Below, one piece after another: positions 35,649 to 45,138 of a stretch of 64,000 bases of DNA. Where the stretch lies: assembly GCF_014694455.1 (NCBI RefSeq), contig NZ_JAAUWT010000020.1:1-64000 (forward strand), given 5' to 3'. Each line of letters opens with the position of its first letter. Positions within the stretch are counted from its first letter, which is position 1. This stretch comes from Vibrio sp. S9_S30 (GTDB lineage: Bacteria; Pseudomonadota; Gammaproteobacteria; Enterobacterales; Vibrionaceae). The position numbers and the translations under genes were made by a program. The notes beneath the pieces are model-generated. The model was not told where the DNA came from. It did no database searches and saw only the letters and a list, made by a program, of their open reading frames with translations.

Positions 35649-37190
35649 CTACCAAGTCTGGGTTGCTTTGAAATCATCCACGAGCTTTTTAAGCTGCGCT
35701 TCGATGTCGTTGTTGTAAGCACCCGTTGCATCGATCTCTTTGACAAGATCAGCGTATTGACTGCGAGCATACGACAGTAGAGCCGATTCAAAATCAGCCA
35801 GCTTATCAAGAGCGATATCTTCAAGATAACCGCGCTCTGCCGCAAAGATAACCAGCGCTTGGTCAAATACTGACATTGGAGCGTACTGCTTTTGCTTCAT
35901 CAGTTCCGTTACTTTTTGACCATGGTTTAGCTGCTTCTTAGTCGCATCATCAAGGTCTGACGAGAACTGAGCAAACGCTGCAAGTTCACGGTACTGTGCC
36001 AGAGCGGTACGAATACCACCAGACAGTTTCTTGATGATTTTAGTTTGCGCTGAACCACCTACACGAGAGACTGAAATACCTGGGTCAACCGCTGGACGTA
36101 CGCCCGCGTTGAACAGTTCAGTTTGTAGGAAGATCTGACCATCAGTAATCGAGATTACGTTCGTCGGTACGAATGCAGATACGTCACCTGCTTGCGTTTC
36201 GATGATTGGAAGAGCAGTCAAAGAACCAGTCTTGCCTTTCACTTCACCGTTAGTGAACTTCTCTACGTACTCTTCACTTACACGAGCAGCACGCTCTAGT
36301 AAACGTGAGTGAAGGTAGAAAACATCACCAGGGAACGCTTCACGACCCGGTGGGCGCTTAAGCAATAGAGAGATTTGACGGTAAGCAACCGCTTGCTTAG
36401 ATAGGTCATCATAAACAATCAGTGCATCTTCACCGCGATCGCGGAAGTATTCGCCCATCGCACAACCAGCGTATGGTGCTAGGTATTGTAACGCCGCTGA
36501 TTCAGAAGCCGATGCAACAACAACAATAGTGTTCGCTAGCGCACCGTGCTCTTCCAGTTTGCGAACTACGTTAGCGATGGTCGATGCTTTCTGACCGATG
36601 GCTACGTAGATAGAGAAAATACCTGAGTTTTTCTGGTTAATGATCGAGTCAATCGCCATCGCTGTTTTACCAGTCTGGCGGTCGCCGATAACAAGTTCAC
36701 GCTGACCACGACCGATTGGGATCATGGAGTCAACCGATTTGTAACCAGTTTGTACAGGTTGATCAACCGATTTACGATCGATTACACCGGGTGCGATCAC
36801 TTCTACAGGAGAAGACAGTTTCGCTTCAATTGGACCTTTACCATCAATTGGCTCACCCAGTGTGTTTACAACACGACCTAGCAATTCAGGACCAACGGGT
36901 ACTTCAAGAATACGACCAGTACCTGTTACTTTCATGCCTTCCTTGAGGTCGGCATACGGGCCCATTACAACGGCACCAACCGAGTCACGCTCAAGGTTAA
37001 GTGCCAGTGCATAACGACCATTCGGTAATTCAATCATTTCACCTTGCATCACGTCCGCTAGACCGTGAATGCGAATAATACCGTCGCTTACCGATACGAT
37101 AGTACCTTCATTACGAGCTTCACTTACAACGTTGAAAGATTCAATACGCTGTTTGATCAGTTCGCTTATTTCCGTGGAATTAAGTTGCAT
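35649..37190 (-). CDS. atpA: ATP synthase alpha subunit
   Basis: Non-catalytic nucleotide-binding F1 subunit. The protein has 513 residues from the ATG at 37190 (MQLNSTEISELIKQRIESF, as in E. coli); a frame from 37220 would run into atpH. Walker A GDRQTGKTA lies near 169-177, the arginine-finger region near SVSRVGGSAQ, and the C-terminal helical domain from about 380. Translation probably couples to atpH, which ends 13 bp upstream. Confidence 0.98.
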   Translation of the reverse strand: MQLNSTEISELIKQRIESFNVVSEARNEGTIVSVSDGIIRIHGLADVMQGEMIELPNGRYALALNLERDSVGAVVMGPYADLKEGMKVTGTGRILEVPVGPELLGRVVNTLGEPIDGKGPIEAKLSSPVEVIAPGVIDRKSVDQPVQTGYKSVDSMIPIGRGQRELVIGDRQTGKTAMAIDSIINQKNSGIFSIYVAIGQKASTIANVVRKLEEHGALANTIVVVASASESAALQYLAPYAGCAMGEYFRDRGEDALIVYDDLSKQAVAYRQISLLLKRPPGREAFPGDVFYLHSRLLERAARVSEEYVEKFTNGEVKGKTGSLTALPIIETQAGDVSAFVPTNVISITDGQIFLQTELFNAGVRPAVDPGISVSRVGGSAQTKIIKKLSGGIRTALAQYRELAAFAQFSSDLDDATKKQLNHGQKVTELMKQKQYAPMSVFDQALVIFAAERGYLEDIALDKLADFESALLSYARSQYADLVKEIDATGAYNNDIEAQLKKLVDDFKATQTW

Positions 37191-37203
37191 GCTCCAATCC
37201 CCA

Positions 37204-37737
37204 TCAAGACTGCAATGCATCGCTCAGGCGGTTCAAACGTCCACGCGCTGAGTTATCAATGACTAGGTCTCCGGCTCGAATTATAACCCCACCAAGTAGG
37301 GTCTCATCTATGCTGCAATTCAGCTTTACTTTGCGCTCTAGGCGTTTTTCAAGTTTGCTGCTGATTTCTGCTTGTTGCTCTTCAGAAAGGTCGATAGCTG
37401 AAATAACATCAACTTCGATTTCTTTCTCATGCTCTCGTTTTAGAGCAAAGTAACCACTGCAGACTTCAGGAAGGGCCTTTAAACGACCATTCTCAGCCAG
37501 CACCTTAATTAGGTTTTGGCCATTTTCATCAAACTGTTCGCCGCAAATCGCGATAAAAAGCTCTGAAAGCTTTTCAGCAGTCATTGACCCGTTTAACAAG
37601 TCAGCAACATCGTCATTTTTTGCGACTTCCGCTGCGAAAGTCAGCATCTGTCCCCATTGGTCCAGTGCGTCTTTCTCAACAGCAAAGTCAAAAGCTGCTT
37701 TAGCATAGGGGCGTGCGATTGTAGTCAAATCAGACAT
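37204..37737 (-). CDS. atpH: ATP synthase delta subunit
   Basis: Peripheral-stalk subunit that joins F1 alpha to the b dimer. The 177-residue protein begins TTIARPYAKAAFDFA, typical of the family, with a helical N-terminal domain and the C-terminal signature LGGVIIRAGDLVIDNSARGRL. It follows atpF by 15 bp. Confidence 0.96.
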   Translation of the reverse strand: MSDLTTIARPYAKAAFDFAVEKDALDQWGQMLTFAAEVAKNDDVADLLNGSMTAEKLSELFIAICGEQFDENGQNLIKVLAENGRLKALPEVCSGYFALKREHEKEIEVDVISAIDLSEEQQAEISSKLEKRLERKVKLNCSIDETLLGGVIIRAGDLVIDNSARGRLNRLSDALQS

Positions 37738-37752
37738 ATGCTGCCCCTTGCA

Positions 37753-38223
37753 TTAAAGTTTTGCAGTAATGTTGTCAAGAATATCTTTGTGCGCTGCATC
37801 ATCAATAGAGCGCTCTAGGATTTTCTCAGCACCAGCTACAGCCAGAGTAGCAACTTGTTTGCGCAGGTCATCGCGCGCGCGGTTGCGTTCAGCTTCGACT
37901 TCTGCTTCTGCTTGAGTCAAGATTTTATGGCGTTCAGCCAAAGCATCTTCACGAGCTTCATCCAGAATTTGAGACTTACGCTTGTTCGCTTGATCGATGA
38001 TCTCAGTTGCTGTGCGCTTCGCTTCTTTAAGTTGATCAGAAGCATTGGCTTGTGCTAGATCCAAGTCTTTCGCAGCACGTTCAGCCGCTTGTAGACCGTC
38101 AGCAATTTTTTTCTGACGTTCTTCGATCGCTTGCATAATTGGCGGCCATACATACTTCATGCAGAACCACACAAACAGTGCGAACGAGATTGCTTGACCT
38201 AGCAGAGTTGCGTTCATATTCAC
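37753..38223 (-). CDS. atpF: ATP synthase b subunit
   Basis: Membrane-anchored stator. The 156-residue protein has one N-terminal membrane helix (about residues 5-28, ending WPPIMQAI). A long charged coiled coil rich in Lys, Glu and Ala follows (30-140). The start is a GTG at 38223 with GAGGGG about 9 bp upstream; an ATG two codons later is poorly placed. The full-length product aligns from MNMNATLLGQ as in E. coli MNLNATILGQ. Confidence 0.96.
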   Translation of the reverse strand: MNMNATLLGQAISFALFVWFCMKYVWPPIMQAIEERQKKIADGLQAAERAAKDLDLAQANASDQLKEAKRTATEIIDQANKRKSQILDEAREDALAERHKILTQAEAEVEAERNRARDDLRKQVATLAVAGAEKILERSIDDAAHKDILDNITAKL

Positions 38224-38294
38224 AACAGCTACCCCTCTTATTAGACTTAGTGTTAATCAGTGACAAGCTAAAGCTTGTCGCTCAAAACCAATGA

Positions 38295-38552
38295 TTAACC
38301 AGCTAATTGACCAACGAATGGGTTTGCGAAAGTGAATAGCAGCGCGATTACGATACCGATCATTGGAACCGCATCCAATAGACCAGCGATGATGAACATC
38401 TTAACTTGAAGCATTGGCGCCATTTCAGGTTGACGTGCTGCACCTTCAAGGAACTTACCACCCAGAATTGCGAAACCAATTGCAGTACCTACTGCACATA
38501 GACCTACGATGATTGCTACTGCGATTGCTGAGAAGCTTAATACAGTTTCCAT
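38295..38552 (-). CDS. atpE: ATP synthase c subunit
   Basis: Rotor-ring proteolipid. The protein has 85 residues from the ATG at 38552 (GGAG 6 bp upstream); an in-frame start at 38564 is less likely. Two membrane helices flank the polar loop ARQPE. The ion-binding acid is Asp in GLLDAVPMIG, and the Na+-type Gln/Glu ligand set is absent, so this is read as an H+ enzyme. Confidence 0.96.
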   Translation of the reverse strand: METVLSFSAIAVAIIVGLCAVGTAIGFAILGGKFLEGAARQPEMAPMLQVKMFIIAGLLDAVPMIGIVIALLFTFANPFVGQLAG

Positions 38553-38602
38553 TACTATCTCCAATATATAGCGATTAACTAAAACTACTTAGAATAAAAA
38601 TT

Positions 38603-39412
38603 TTAATGATCATTGTCTTCGTGTGCCATGGACATGTACACAATAGTCAACATCATGAACACGAATGCCTGAATCGTGATTACCAGAATATGGAAAATAG
38701 CCCACGGCAGTGAACCCATCCATTGTAGATACCATGGTAGCATTGCGGCACAAAGAATGAATACAACCTCACCAGCAAACATGTTACCAAACAGACGCAT
38801 ACCAAGAGACAGCGGTTTCGCCAGTAGCGATACCACTTCAATCAGAAGGTTGAATGGGATCATGATTGGGTGATTAAATGGGTGTAAAGCCAATTCTTTT
38901 GCAAACCCACCTAGACCTTTCACTTTGATGCTGTAATAAATCATCAGAGCGAATACGCCTATTGCCATAGCCATGGTGATATTAACATCAGCAGACGGTA
39001 CTATCTTAAGGTAAGGAATACCGAGCTGCCCTGCTGGGTAAGGAAGGAAATCGATTGGAACTAAGTCCATCAAGTTCATTAGGAATACCCAACAAAAGAT
39101 AGTCAGTGCCAAAGGCGCTATCAGAGGGTTGCGTCCATGGAACGTATCTTTGACGTTTTCGGCGACAAATTCTACGATCATTTCAACAAAACACTGTAGC
39201 TTCCCTGGTACACCTGCTGTCACTTTTCTAGCTACTGCGTAAAAGACTCCGAGGAAAATTAAACCAGTTAACCATGAAAAGAACAGGCTATCGATATGTA
39301 CATTCCAGAAACTCGTCTCTTCCGCCACTAATCCCAACTTGTAAGTTGAAAGATTAGAAAGGTGGTGAGCAATGTAACCAGAAGGTGTTAACGCTTCGCC
39401 TGGCGCAGCCAT
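38603..39412 (-). CDS. atpB: ATP synthase a subunit
   Basis: Membrane stator forming the two proton half-channels. The 269-residue protein has five to six hydrophobic helices. The essential arginine is in LSLGMRLFGNMFAGE near residue 204, and the last helix ends in QAFVFMMLTIVYMSMAHE. The length is like that of the E. coli protein. Confidence 0.97.
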   Translation of the reverse strand: MAAPGEALTPSGYIAHHLSNLSTYKLGLVAEETSFWNVHIDSLFFSWLTGLIFLGVFYAVARKVTAGVPGKLQCFVEMIVEFVAENVKDTFHGRNPLIAPLALTIFCWVFLMNLMDLVPIDFLPYPAGQLGIPYLKIVPSADVNITMAMAIGVFALMIYYSIKVKGLGGFAKELALHPFNHPIMIPFNLLIEVVSLLAKPLSLGMRLFGNMFAGEVVFILCAAMLPWYLQWMGSLPWAIFHILVITIQAFVFMMLTIVYMSMAHEDNDH

Positions 39413-39420
39413 AACTCGTC

Positions 39421-39810
39421 CTATTTTTTGTTGTTAATGAATAGCGCTGGAGCAAAGATATTTATCCCTAAAACCAGCAAATAGGTTAGTTTCAGGGGAA
39501 CAAGTTCCACCTGTATATACATGTAGGCAACGGAAAATAACACTACTGTAATGAGAATTTTCAGTGCCTCACCCGTGTAGAAGGAAGCAGCGACGTATTT
39601 AGCGGCTCGCGCTCCAACAAACAAGAATGCACATATTGCGAAAACGGCATTGGCAACAACAAAAATGCTACCACCTATCAGCGCTGATATTCCCCATTCA
39701 ACATCTACAGCAATTGTCGTTCCTGCTGCCACAAACATAACTGCGCCAACCTGGATCATTAACAATTGCTTTGCAAGCTCTCGTCCTGGCCTAGCTAACG
39801 CCGCTATCAT
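39421..39810 (-). CDS. atpI: ATP synthase assembly protein AtpI
   Basis: 129-residue inner-membrane protein with four hydrophobic segments, first gene of the atp operon and linked in the literature to c-ring assembly or Mg2+ supply. Sequence conservation in the family is low; I call it from the four-helix pattern, size and position 8 bp before atpB. Confidence 0.9.
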   Translation of the reverse strand: MIAALARPGRELAKQLLMIQVGAVMFVAAGTTIAVDVEWGISALIGGSIFVVANAVFAICAFLFVGARAAKYVAASFYTGEALKILITVVLFSVAYMYIQVELVPLKLTYLLVLGINIFAPALFINNKK

Positions 39811-39874
39811 GTATTCGTACCTCTAATAAACACTCGCATCACACCTAACCGCGAGCGAAGAGAAATTGCCGAAA

Positions 39875-39902
39875 ATTATACGGTGAGTCGCTTTTAATGC
39901 AA
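39875..39902 (-). promoter_or_regulatory. Probable atp operon promoter
   Basis: On the minus strand TTGCAT (39902-39897) and a perfect TATAAT (39880-39875) are 16 bp apart. The predicted start near 39868 lies about 58 bp before the atpI ATG. The A/T-rich 39900-39998 region upstream fits an UP element. Confidence 0.65.
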
Positions 39903-39998
39903 TTAAAACGCAGCAAAAACTTACATTTTTGTTTACAAACCGACAACTTTCACTCAAAAAAACATTTTTTTATAATTGATGTAAATTAATTATCTCAC

Positions 39999-40880
39999 TT
40001 AACCTTCCAATATTGCAACGAGTTGCTCTAATTTGTGAGGTTCATCAATACTGATGGTCAGTTTTACTTTTCCATTCGAAGATCGAACAATTGACACTTG
40101 AGAACCCAATTTTTCACTCAATCTTTCAGATAAAGCTTGCGCTTCAGGGTCATTTTTGGCTTTTTCAGTGTCAACCTGTGGTGAAAGGCGTTTTTTCACT
40201 AACTGCTCGGTTTGGCGAACATTGAGTTTCTTCGCGATAACCGTTTCAGCGATATCAAATTGGTCGTTTTGTTCAACGGCCAGTAAGGCGCGCGCGTGCC
40301 CCATTTCAAGCTTTCCCGTTTGGACAAGGCGCTTCACATCCTCATTTAATTGATTCAGCCTTAATAAGTTAGAGACCGTGGTGCGAGACTTACCAATGAC
40401 CTCAGCGACCTGCTGGTGCGTTAATTCAAATTCGTCTTGCAGTCGCTCTAATGCTTGCGCTTCTTCAATCGCATTCAAATCTTCACGTTGAATGTTTTCA
40501 ATCAACGCCATGGCGACGGCTGCGCGATCTTGCACCTTTTTCACTAAACAAGGTACTTGTTTTAGACCAGCTTGTTTCGCGGCTCGCCAGCGGCGCTCAC
40601 CTGCGATAATTTCATATTGTTGATCCCCCACTTGTCGAACAATAATGGGCTGGATAATTCCTTGAGACTGGATCGATGCGGCCAATTCGCTCAGCGCTTC
40701 AGGTTCCATCTGCTTACGTGGCTGATATACGCCTGCCTGCAATAGTGCCACTGACAGATCTTTCAATTCCCCTTCAGAGGACAAAGACTGGCTGTGGTTG
40801 ATTGTCTGTTGCTTTTCTCTCGCCATTGAGCTGGTCGCAAGCAACGCATCGAGGCCTTTTCCTAAGCCGCGTTTGGACAT
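39999..40880 (-). CDS. parB: Chromosome-partitioning protein ParB
   Basis: CTPase clamp that binds parS near the origin. The 293-residue protein begins SKRGLGKGLDALL (ParA-activating peptide). Its N-terminal ParB/Srx domain has the CTP-site motif GERRWRAAK near residue 96 and ENIQREDLNAIEEA near 128. A helix-turn-helix follows near 155-175 (THQQVAEVIGKSRTTVSNLLRL), then a C-terminal dimer domain. It follows parA by 22 bp; together they form the parABS system of chromosome 1. Confidence 0.97.
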   Translation of the reverse strand: MSKRGLGKGLDALLATSSMAREKQQTINHSQSLSSEGELKDLSVALLQAGVYQPRKQMEPEALSELAASIQSQGIIQPIIVRQVGDQQYEIIAGERRWRAAKQAGLKQVPCLVKKVQDRAAVAMALIENIQREDLNAIEEAQALERLQDEFELTHQQVAEVIGKSRTTVSNLLRLNQLNEDVKRLVQTGKLEMGHARALLAVEQNDQFDIAETVIAKKLNVRQTEQLVKKRLSPQVDTEKAKNDPEAQALSERLSEKLGSQVSIVRSSNGKVKLTISIDEPHKLEQLVAILEG

Positions 40881-40902
40881 GACACTTTCCTTCTAAATTG
40901 GA

Positions 40903-41676
40903 TTATGCAGGCATTTCTTCACGACGAAGTATCTCACCCGCTAACGCGAGGTAAGCCTTAGCACCAGCAGAATACTTGTCGTAATACATTGCTGGTTTAC
41001 CATGGCTTGGGGCTTCTGCCAATCGAACATTTCTAGGGATAACGGTTCGATATACTTTGTCACCAAAATGCTTTTTCAGTTGATCCGATACTTCATTTGA
41101 CAAACGATTGCGCGGATCATACATGGTTCGGAGTAAACCTTCGATTTTCAAATTCTCGTTAACGACAGCCGCCAGTTTGCTAATGGTATCCATCAATGCA
41201 GTAAGCCCTTCCAAAGCGAAATACTCGCATTGCATCGGCACTAAAACGGAATCCGAGGCCGCCATCGCATTGATGGTAAGAAGGTTTAATGAAGGTGGGC
41301 AATCGATAAAGATGAAATCATAGTTGCCACAGACCGACGCCAACGCATTTTTTAAACGCATTTCACGAGCAAAAACTTCCATCAATTTAATCTCTGCTGC
41401 GGTAACATCGCCATTCGCCGCAATAAGATCATATCCACCTGTTGTTTTGCTGACAACCACATCCTCAAAAGGCGTATCTTCAACCAACAAATCATACGCA
41501 GAGGCATCAACGGCGTATTTGTCTACGCCGCTAGCCATAGTTGCATTGCCTTGTGGATCAAGATCAATTACCAGTACTTTTCGTTTTGTCGCAGCCATAG
41601 AGGCAGCCAAATTGACACACGTTGTGGTTTTGCCCACACCACCTTTCTGGTTGGCAATTGAAATGATTCTTCCCAC
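40903..41676 (-). CDS. parA: Chromosome-partitioning ATPase ParA
   Basis: Walker-type ATPase that moves ParB-bound origins. The 257-residue protein has the deviant Walker A KGGVGKTT at residues 11-18, VLVIDLDPQGNATMASG near 35-51 and Walker B FIFIDCPPSLN near 120. It has no N-terminal DNA-binding extension, as is typical of chromosomal ParA (Soj). Transcribed mnmG-rsmG-parA-parB. Confidence 0.97.
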   Translation of the reverse strand: MGRIISIANQKGGVGKTTTCVNLAASMAATKRKVLVIDLDPQGNATMASGVDKYAVDASAYDLLVEDTPFEDVVVSKTTGGYDLIAANGDVTAAEIKLMEVFAREMRLKNALASVCGNYDFIFIDCPPSLNLLTINAMAASDSVLVPMQCEYFALEGLTALMDTISKLAAVVNENLKIEGLLRTMYDPRNRLSNEVSDQLKKHFGDKVYRTVIPRNVRLAEAPSHGKPAMYYDKYSAGAKAYLALAGEILRREEMPA

Positions 41677-41690
41677 GGATGACCTCGCTA

Positions 41691-42323
41691 TTATCCCTTG
41701 CGCGATAAGATTACAAGATGTCGCTCACCTTCAAGCTCTGGAACGTTCAAAGCTTTGATGTCGATCACAGAACACCAGTCTGGAAGCTGAGCAAGCTCTG
41801 ATTCGGGTTTCACCCCTTTCAGTGCTAAAAATACGCCGGATTCGGGTTTTGGTAAATGTTGGCACCACTCTACCATGTCTAAAATCGAAGCAAACGCACG
41901 ACTTAGTACTCCATCGAAGCCAATATCAGGTCGAAATTCTTCCACTCGACTTTGTACTGGAGTGACATTTTCGATTTTCAGTTCGTGAAGTACCTGTTTT
42001 ATAAACCGAATACGCTTACCTAGACTATCGAGCAATGTGAAAGATTTCTCAGGGTTCATGATGGCCAGGGGAATACCCGGTAAACCAGGTCCTGTTCCAA
42101 CATCAATAAAACGATCACCTTCAAGATGCGTGCTGACCACGATACTGTCCATGATGTGTTTCACGATCATCTCCAGTGGATCTCGAACAGAAGTCAAATT
42201 GTACGCTTTATTCCATTTATCGAGCAGTGTGACATAACCAATCAACTGTGCTTTTTGCGCATCGGAAACGTCTAACGACGTTTCCTCTAATAAGGCATCC
42301 AGTTTGATTCTTAACACATCCAC
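41691..42323 (-). CDS. rsmG: 16S rRNA (guanine-527 N7) methyltransferase
   Basis: 210-residue SAM-dependent methylase (formerly GidB) acting at G527 of 16S rRNA; loss gives low-level streptomycin resistance in other bacteria. Motif I is FIDVGTGPGLPGIPLAI, preceded by WNKAYNLTSVRDP. The GTG start at 42323 overlaps the mnmG TAG stop by one base and has AGGAG 7 bp upstream, so translation is coupled. Confidence 0.96.
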   Translation of the reverse strand: MDVLRIKLDALLEETSLDVSDAQKAQLIGYVTLLDKWNKAYNLTSVRDPLEMIVKHIMDSIVVSTHLEGDRFIDVGTGPGLPGIPLAIMNPEKSFTLLDSLGKRIRFIKQVLHELKIENVTPVQSRVEEFRPDIGFDGVLSRAFASILDMVEWCQHLPKPESGVFLALKGVKPESELAQLPDWCSVIDIKALNVPELEGERHLVILSRKG

Positions 42324-44215
42324 TAGGCTGCTCCTTTTTTTAACTGACCATTTTTCTTTAAATAAACCAGCAAGATAGAAATAGCGGCTGGAGTGATCCC
42401 CGAAATACGAGACGCTATTCCAATGGTTAAAGGTTTCGCATCCGACAGTTTAGCGACGACCTCGTTAGACAGGCCTTTTACATTTAAGTAATCGAAATCA
42501 GCGGGGATCTCCGTATGCTCATGGCGCAGTGATTTTTCAATTTCGTCTTTCTGACGTTGGATATAGCCTTCGTATTTGACCTGAATTTCAACTTGTTCCG
42601 CCGCTTGTGAATCGTCTAACGCTGGCGAAAATGCATCCAGTTGAGTTAGCTGCTCGTAATTCAGCTCAGGACGACGCAATAAATCTTCCCCACTGGCTTC
42701 TCGAGACATAGGCGTTTTTAGCAAGGCATTTAGGGTTTCGATTCCCTCTGACTTAGGGTTCATCCATGTCTCTTTTAACCGTTGACGCTCGCGTTCCATA
42801 TTCTCTACTTTTTCATTAAAACGCGCCCAACGAGCATCACAAACCAACCCAAATTCACGACCTTTTTCGGTTAATCGAAGATCGGCGTTGTCCTCACGGA
42901 GTAACAGTCGATATTCCGCTCGAGATGTAAACATGCGGTAAGGTTCTTTGGTCCCCATGGTAGAAAGATCGTCGATCAACACGCCAACATAGGCTTGATC
43001 TCGCCGTGGGTTCCAGCCCTCTTTCCCTTGGGTGTGTAAGCTGGCGTTCAATCCTGCCATTAGCCCTTGAGCTGCCGCTTCTTCGTAGCCCGTTGTGCCG
43101 TTAATTTGCCCTGCAAAGAACAAACCATGAATGAACTTGGTTTCGTAATTTGGTTTGAGGTCTCGAGGATCAAAAAAGTCGTACTCAATCGCATAGCCTG
43201 GGCGAACAATGTGCGCGTTTTCAAAGCCTTTCATTGAGCGAACGATCTTGACTTGAACATCAAACGGCAGGCTGGTCGAAATCCCATTGGGGTACAACTC
43301 GTGCGTAGTCAGTCCTTCAGGCTCGATGAAGATCTGGTGGCTGTTTTTATCTGCAAAACGCATCACTTTATCTTCGATCGATGGGCAGTATCGAGGACCG
43401 ATCCCTTCAATTACCCCCGCATACATGGGGCTACGATCGAGATTTTGTCGGATCACGTCATGCGTTTTCTCATTGGTGTGAGTGATAAAACACGGAATTT
43501 GTGTTGGATGTTGGGTTCGATTACCCATGAATGAAAATACTGGTGTCGGATCGTCACCGTGCTGAACATCGAGCTCAGTAAAGTCGACCGTACGAGCATC
43601 AATACGAGGAGGCGTACCGGTCTTTAGACGATCAACACGGAAAGGCATTTCTCTCAAACGATCCGCTAACGCTATCGAAGGAGGATCGCCGGCACGCCCA
43701 CCAGAGAAGTTTTCCATTCCAATATGGATCTTACCACCTAAAAACGTTCCTACGGTCAACACAACAGCGTCAGCTTTGAATTTAAGCCCCATTTGAGTCA
43801 CGACACCAGCAACTCGATCATGTTCAACAATAATGTCATCCACCGATTGTTGAAAGAGCGTTAGATTGGGTTGATTTTCAAGTGCGTGTCGCACAAATGC
43901 TTTATACAACGCACGATCGGCTTGTGCTCGAGTCGCTCGAACTGCCGGTCCTTTTGATGCATTTAACGTTCGAAATTGAATACCAGCATGATCAATGGCT
44001 TGTGCCATTAATCCACCCAAAGCATCCACTTCTTTGACCAAATGTCCTTTGCCAATGCCGCCAATCGCTGGATTACAAGACATTTGTCCTAGGGTATCAA
44101 TGTTATGAGTGAGCAACAGGGTGCGCTGACCCGTACGAGCTGATGCAAGTGCGGCTTCCGTTCCTGCATGTCCGCCACCAACAACAATGATGTCAAAAGT
44201 TTCGTGATAAAGCAT
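42323..44215 (-). CDS. mnmG: tRNA uridine-34 5-carboxymethylaminomethyl enzyme MnmG
   Basis: FAD enzyme that acts with MnmE to modify wobble U34. The 630-residue protein has the FAD loop VVGGGHAGTEAALASAR at residues 11-27, SCNPAIGGIGKGHLV near 46, an inserted NAD-binding domain and the C-terminal helical domain. It is the first gene left of oriC, transcribed away from it as in E. coli gidA; its transcription is known in E. coli to influence origin opening. Confidence 0.98.
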   Translation of the reverse strand: MLYHETFDIIVVGGGHAGTEAALASARTGQRTLLLTHNIDTLGQMSCNPAIGGIGKGHLVKEVDALGGLMAQAIDHAGIQFRTLNASKGPAVRATRAQADRALYKAFVRHALENQPNLTLFQQSVDDIIVEHDRVAGVVTQMGLKFKADAVVLTVGTFLGGKIHIGMENFSGGRAGDPPSIALADRLREMPFRVDRLKTGTPPRIDARTVDFTELDVQHGDDPTPVFSFMGNRTQHPTQIPCFITHTNEKTHDVIRQNLDRSPMYAGVIEGIGPRYCPSIEDKVMRFADKNSHQIFIEPEGLTTHELYPNGISTSLPFDVQVKIVRSMKGFENAHIVRPGYAIEYDFFDPRDLKPNYETKFIHGLFFAGQINGTTGYEEAAAQGLMAGLNASLHTQGKEGWNPRRDQAYVGVLIDDLSTMGTKEPYRMFTSRAEYRLLLREDNADLRLTEKGREFGLVCDARWARFNEKVENMERERQRLKETWMNPKSEGIETLNALLKTPMSREASGEDLLRRPELNYEQLTQLDAFSPALDDSQAAEQVEIQVKYEGYIQRQKDEIEKSLRHEHTEIPADFDYLNVKGLSNEVVAKLSDAKPLTIGIASRISGITPAAISILLVYLKKNGQLKKGAA

Positions 44216-44305
44216 GAACCGACCTCAGGCATTCAATGAGTTTAGAGAGCTAGTGAAAAGGAGCGATATTCTACCCTCTTTAGGGCAAGGAGAGAAACGA
44301 TTTTG

Positions 44306-44632
44306 GATCGTCTCAAAGGCTTTCATTGATATAAGATCTTTATATAGATCTTTTATTAGATCTACTATTAAGGAAGCCCGATCTTGTGGATAAGTCAAAA
44401 ATGATCAACAAGATCATGCTTTTTTATACGATCGTTTCTTGTGATCTTCCTTTGATCTGATCGAGTATTAGCTGGGAACAAAATGTATAGTTATACACAG
44501 AGATGGAAATAGTCTAATCTTATTATCTGGATAACTATAGGTTAATAACGGGATAAATTACTATTTATCCACAGATGATTGAACTGAAAAATCATCATTT
44601 GATGTCAGTAAAGGGTCTAAATGTTATTCACA
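44306..44632. other. oriC: Chromosomal replication origin oriC (chromosome 1)
   Basis: The unwinding element is three tandem 12-mers starting with GATCT at 44335, 44347 and 44359, all A/T-rich. DnaA boxes lie to the right: TGTGGATAA 44385-44393, TTATACACA 44491-44499, TCTGGATAA 44526-44534 (one mismatch), TTATCCACA 44565-44573 and TTATTCACA 44624-44632. Eleven GATC sites fall between 44306 and 44462 (Dam/SeqA control). The order mnmG - A/T 12-mers - DnaA boxes - mioC is that of E. coli oriC and Vibrio oriCI. Confidence 0.95.
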
Positions 44633-44674
44633 GGGCGTGATTTTTACTAAGAAGAGAGGAAGAAAGCAGAAAGT

Positions 44675-44693
44675 AAGGCGGGGATTCCGCCTT
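44675..44693 (-). terminator. Probable mioC terminator
   Basis: AAGGCGG / CCGCCTT form a 7-bp stem with a 5-base loop. On the minus strand it is followed by ACTTTCTGCTTTCTT rather than a clean T-run. It lies 5 bp after the mioC stop and would limit transcription entering oriC. Confidence 0.5.
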
Positions 44694-44697
44694 GTTA

Positions 44698-45138
44698 TTA
44701 AAATTTGGTGATGTGTTCAAGCAGCCATTCCTCGGCTGCATCTTCAGGGACTGGGTTGTCTAGAATGTTGATGGTTAGGCAATCTGCTATCGGCGTACCA
44801 CCGATATCTTCAAGAAGGGCATAGGCGTGTTTTCCTGCTGCACAGAAGGTATCGTAGCTAGAGTCTCCAATCGCGACAACCGCGTATTTAACCTCGGTCA
44901 TTTTAGGCGGAGTATTTTGAAGAGCGTCAATGAACGGTTGAATGTTATCTGGATATTCACCGGCACCGTGAGTCGATGTAATAAGCAGCCATGTCCCATT
45001 GGCGGGGATTTCTTCGAGTTTGGGCTCGTTATGAATGGTTGTTTCGTGACCTCTTTCTTGGAGGAGATCGCTAAGGTGGTCACCAACATATTCAGCTCCA
45101 CCGAGCGTACTGCCGGTCATTATGTGGATCATGGGCAC
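44698..45138 (-). CDS. mioC: Flavodoxin-like protein MioC
   Basis: 146-residue FMN-binding flavodoxin-family protein. It has the FMN phosphate loop GSTLGGAEY at 8-16 and TSTHGAGEYPDNIQPF near 54, then VVAIGDSSYDTFCAAGK. The E. coli homologue takes part in biotin synthase electron supply. It is transcribed toward oriC, and a perfect DnaA box lies upstream at 45226-45234, matching DnaA control of mioC in E. coli. Confidence 0.95.
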   Translation of the reverse strand: MPMIHIMTGSTLGGAEYVGDHLSDLLQERGHETTIHNEPKLEEIPANGTWLLITSTHGAGEYPDNIQPFIDALQNTPPKMTEVKYAVVAIGDSSYDTFCAAGKHAYALLEDIGGTPIADCLTINILDNPVPEDAAEEWLLEHITKF

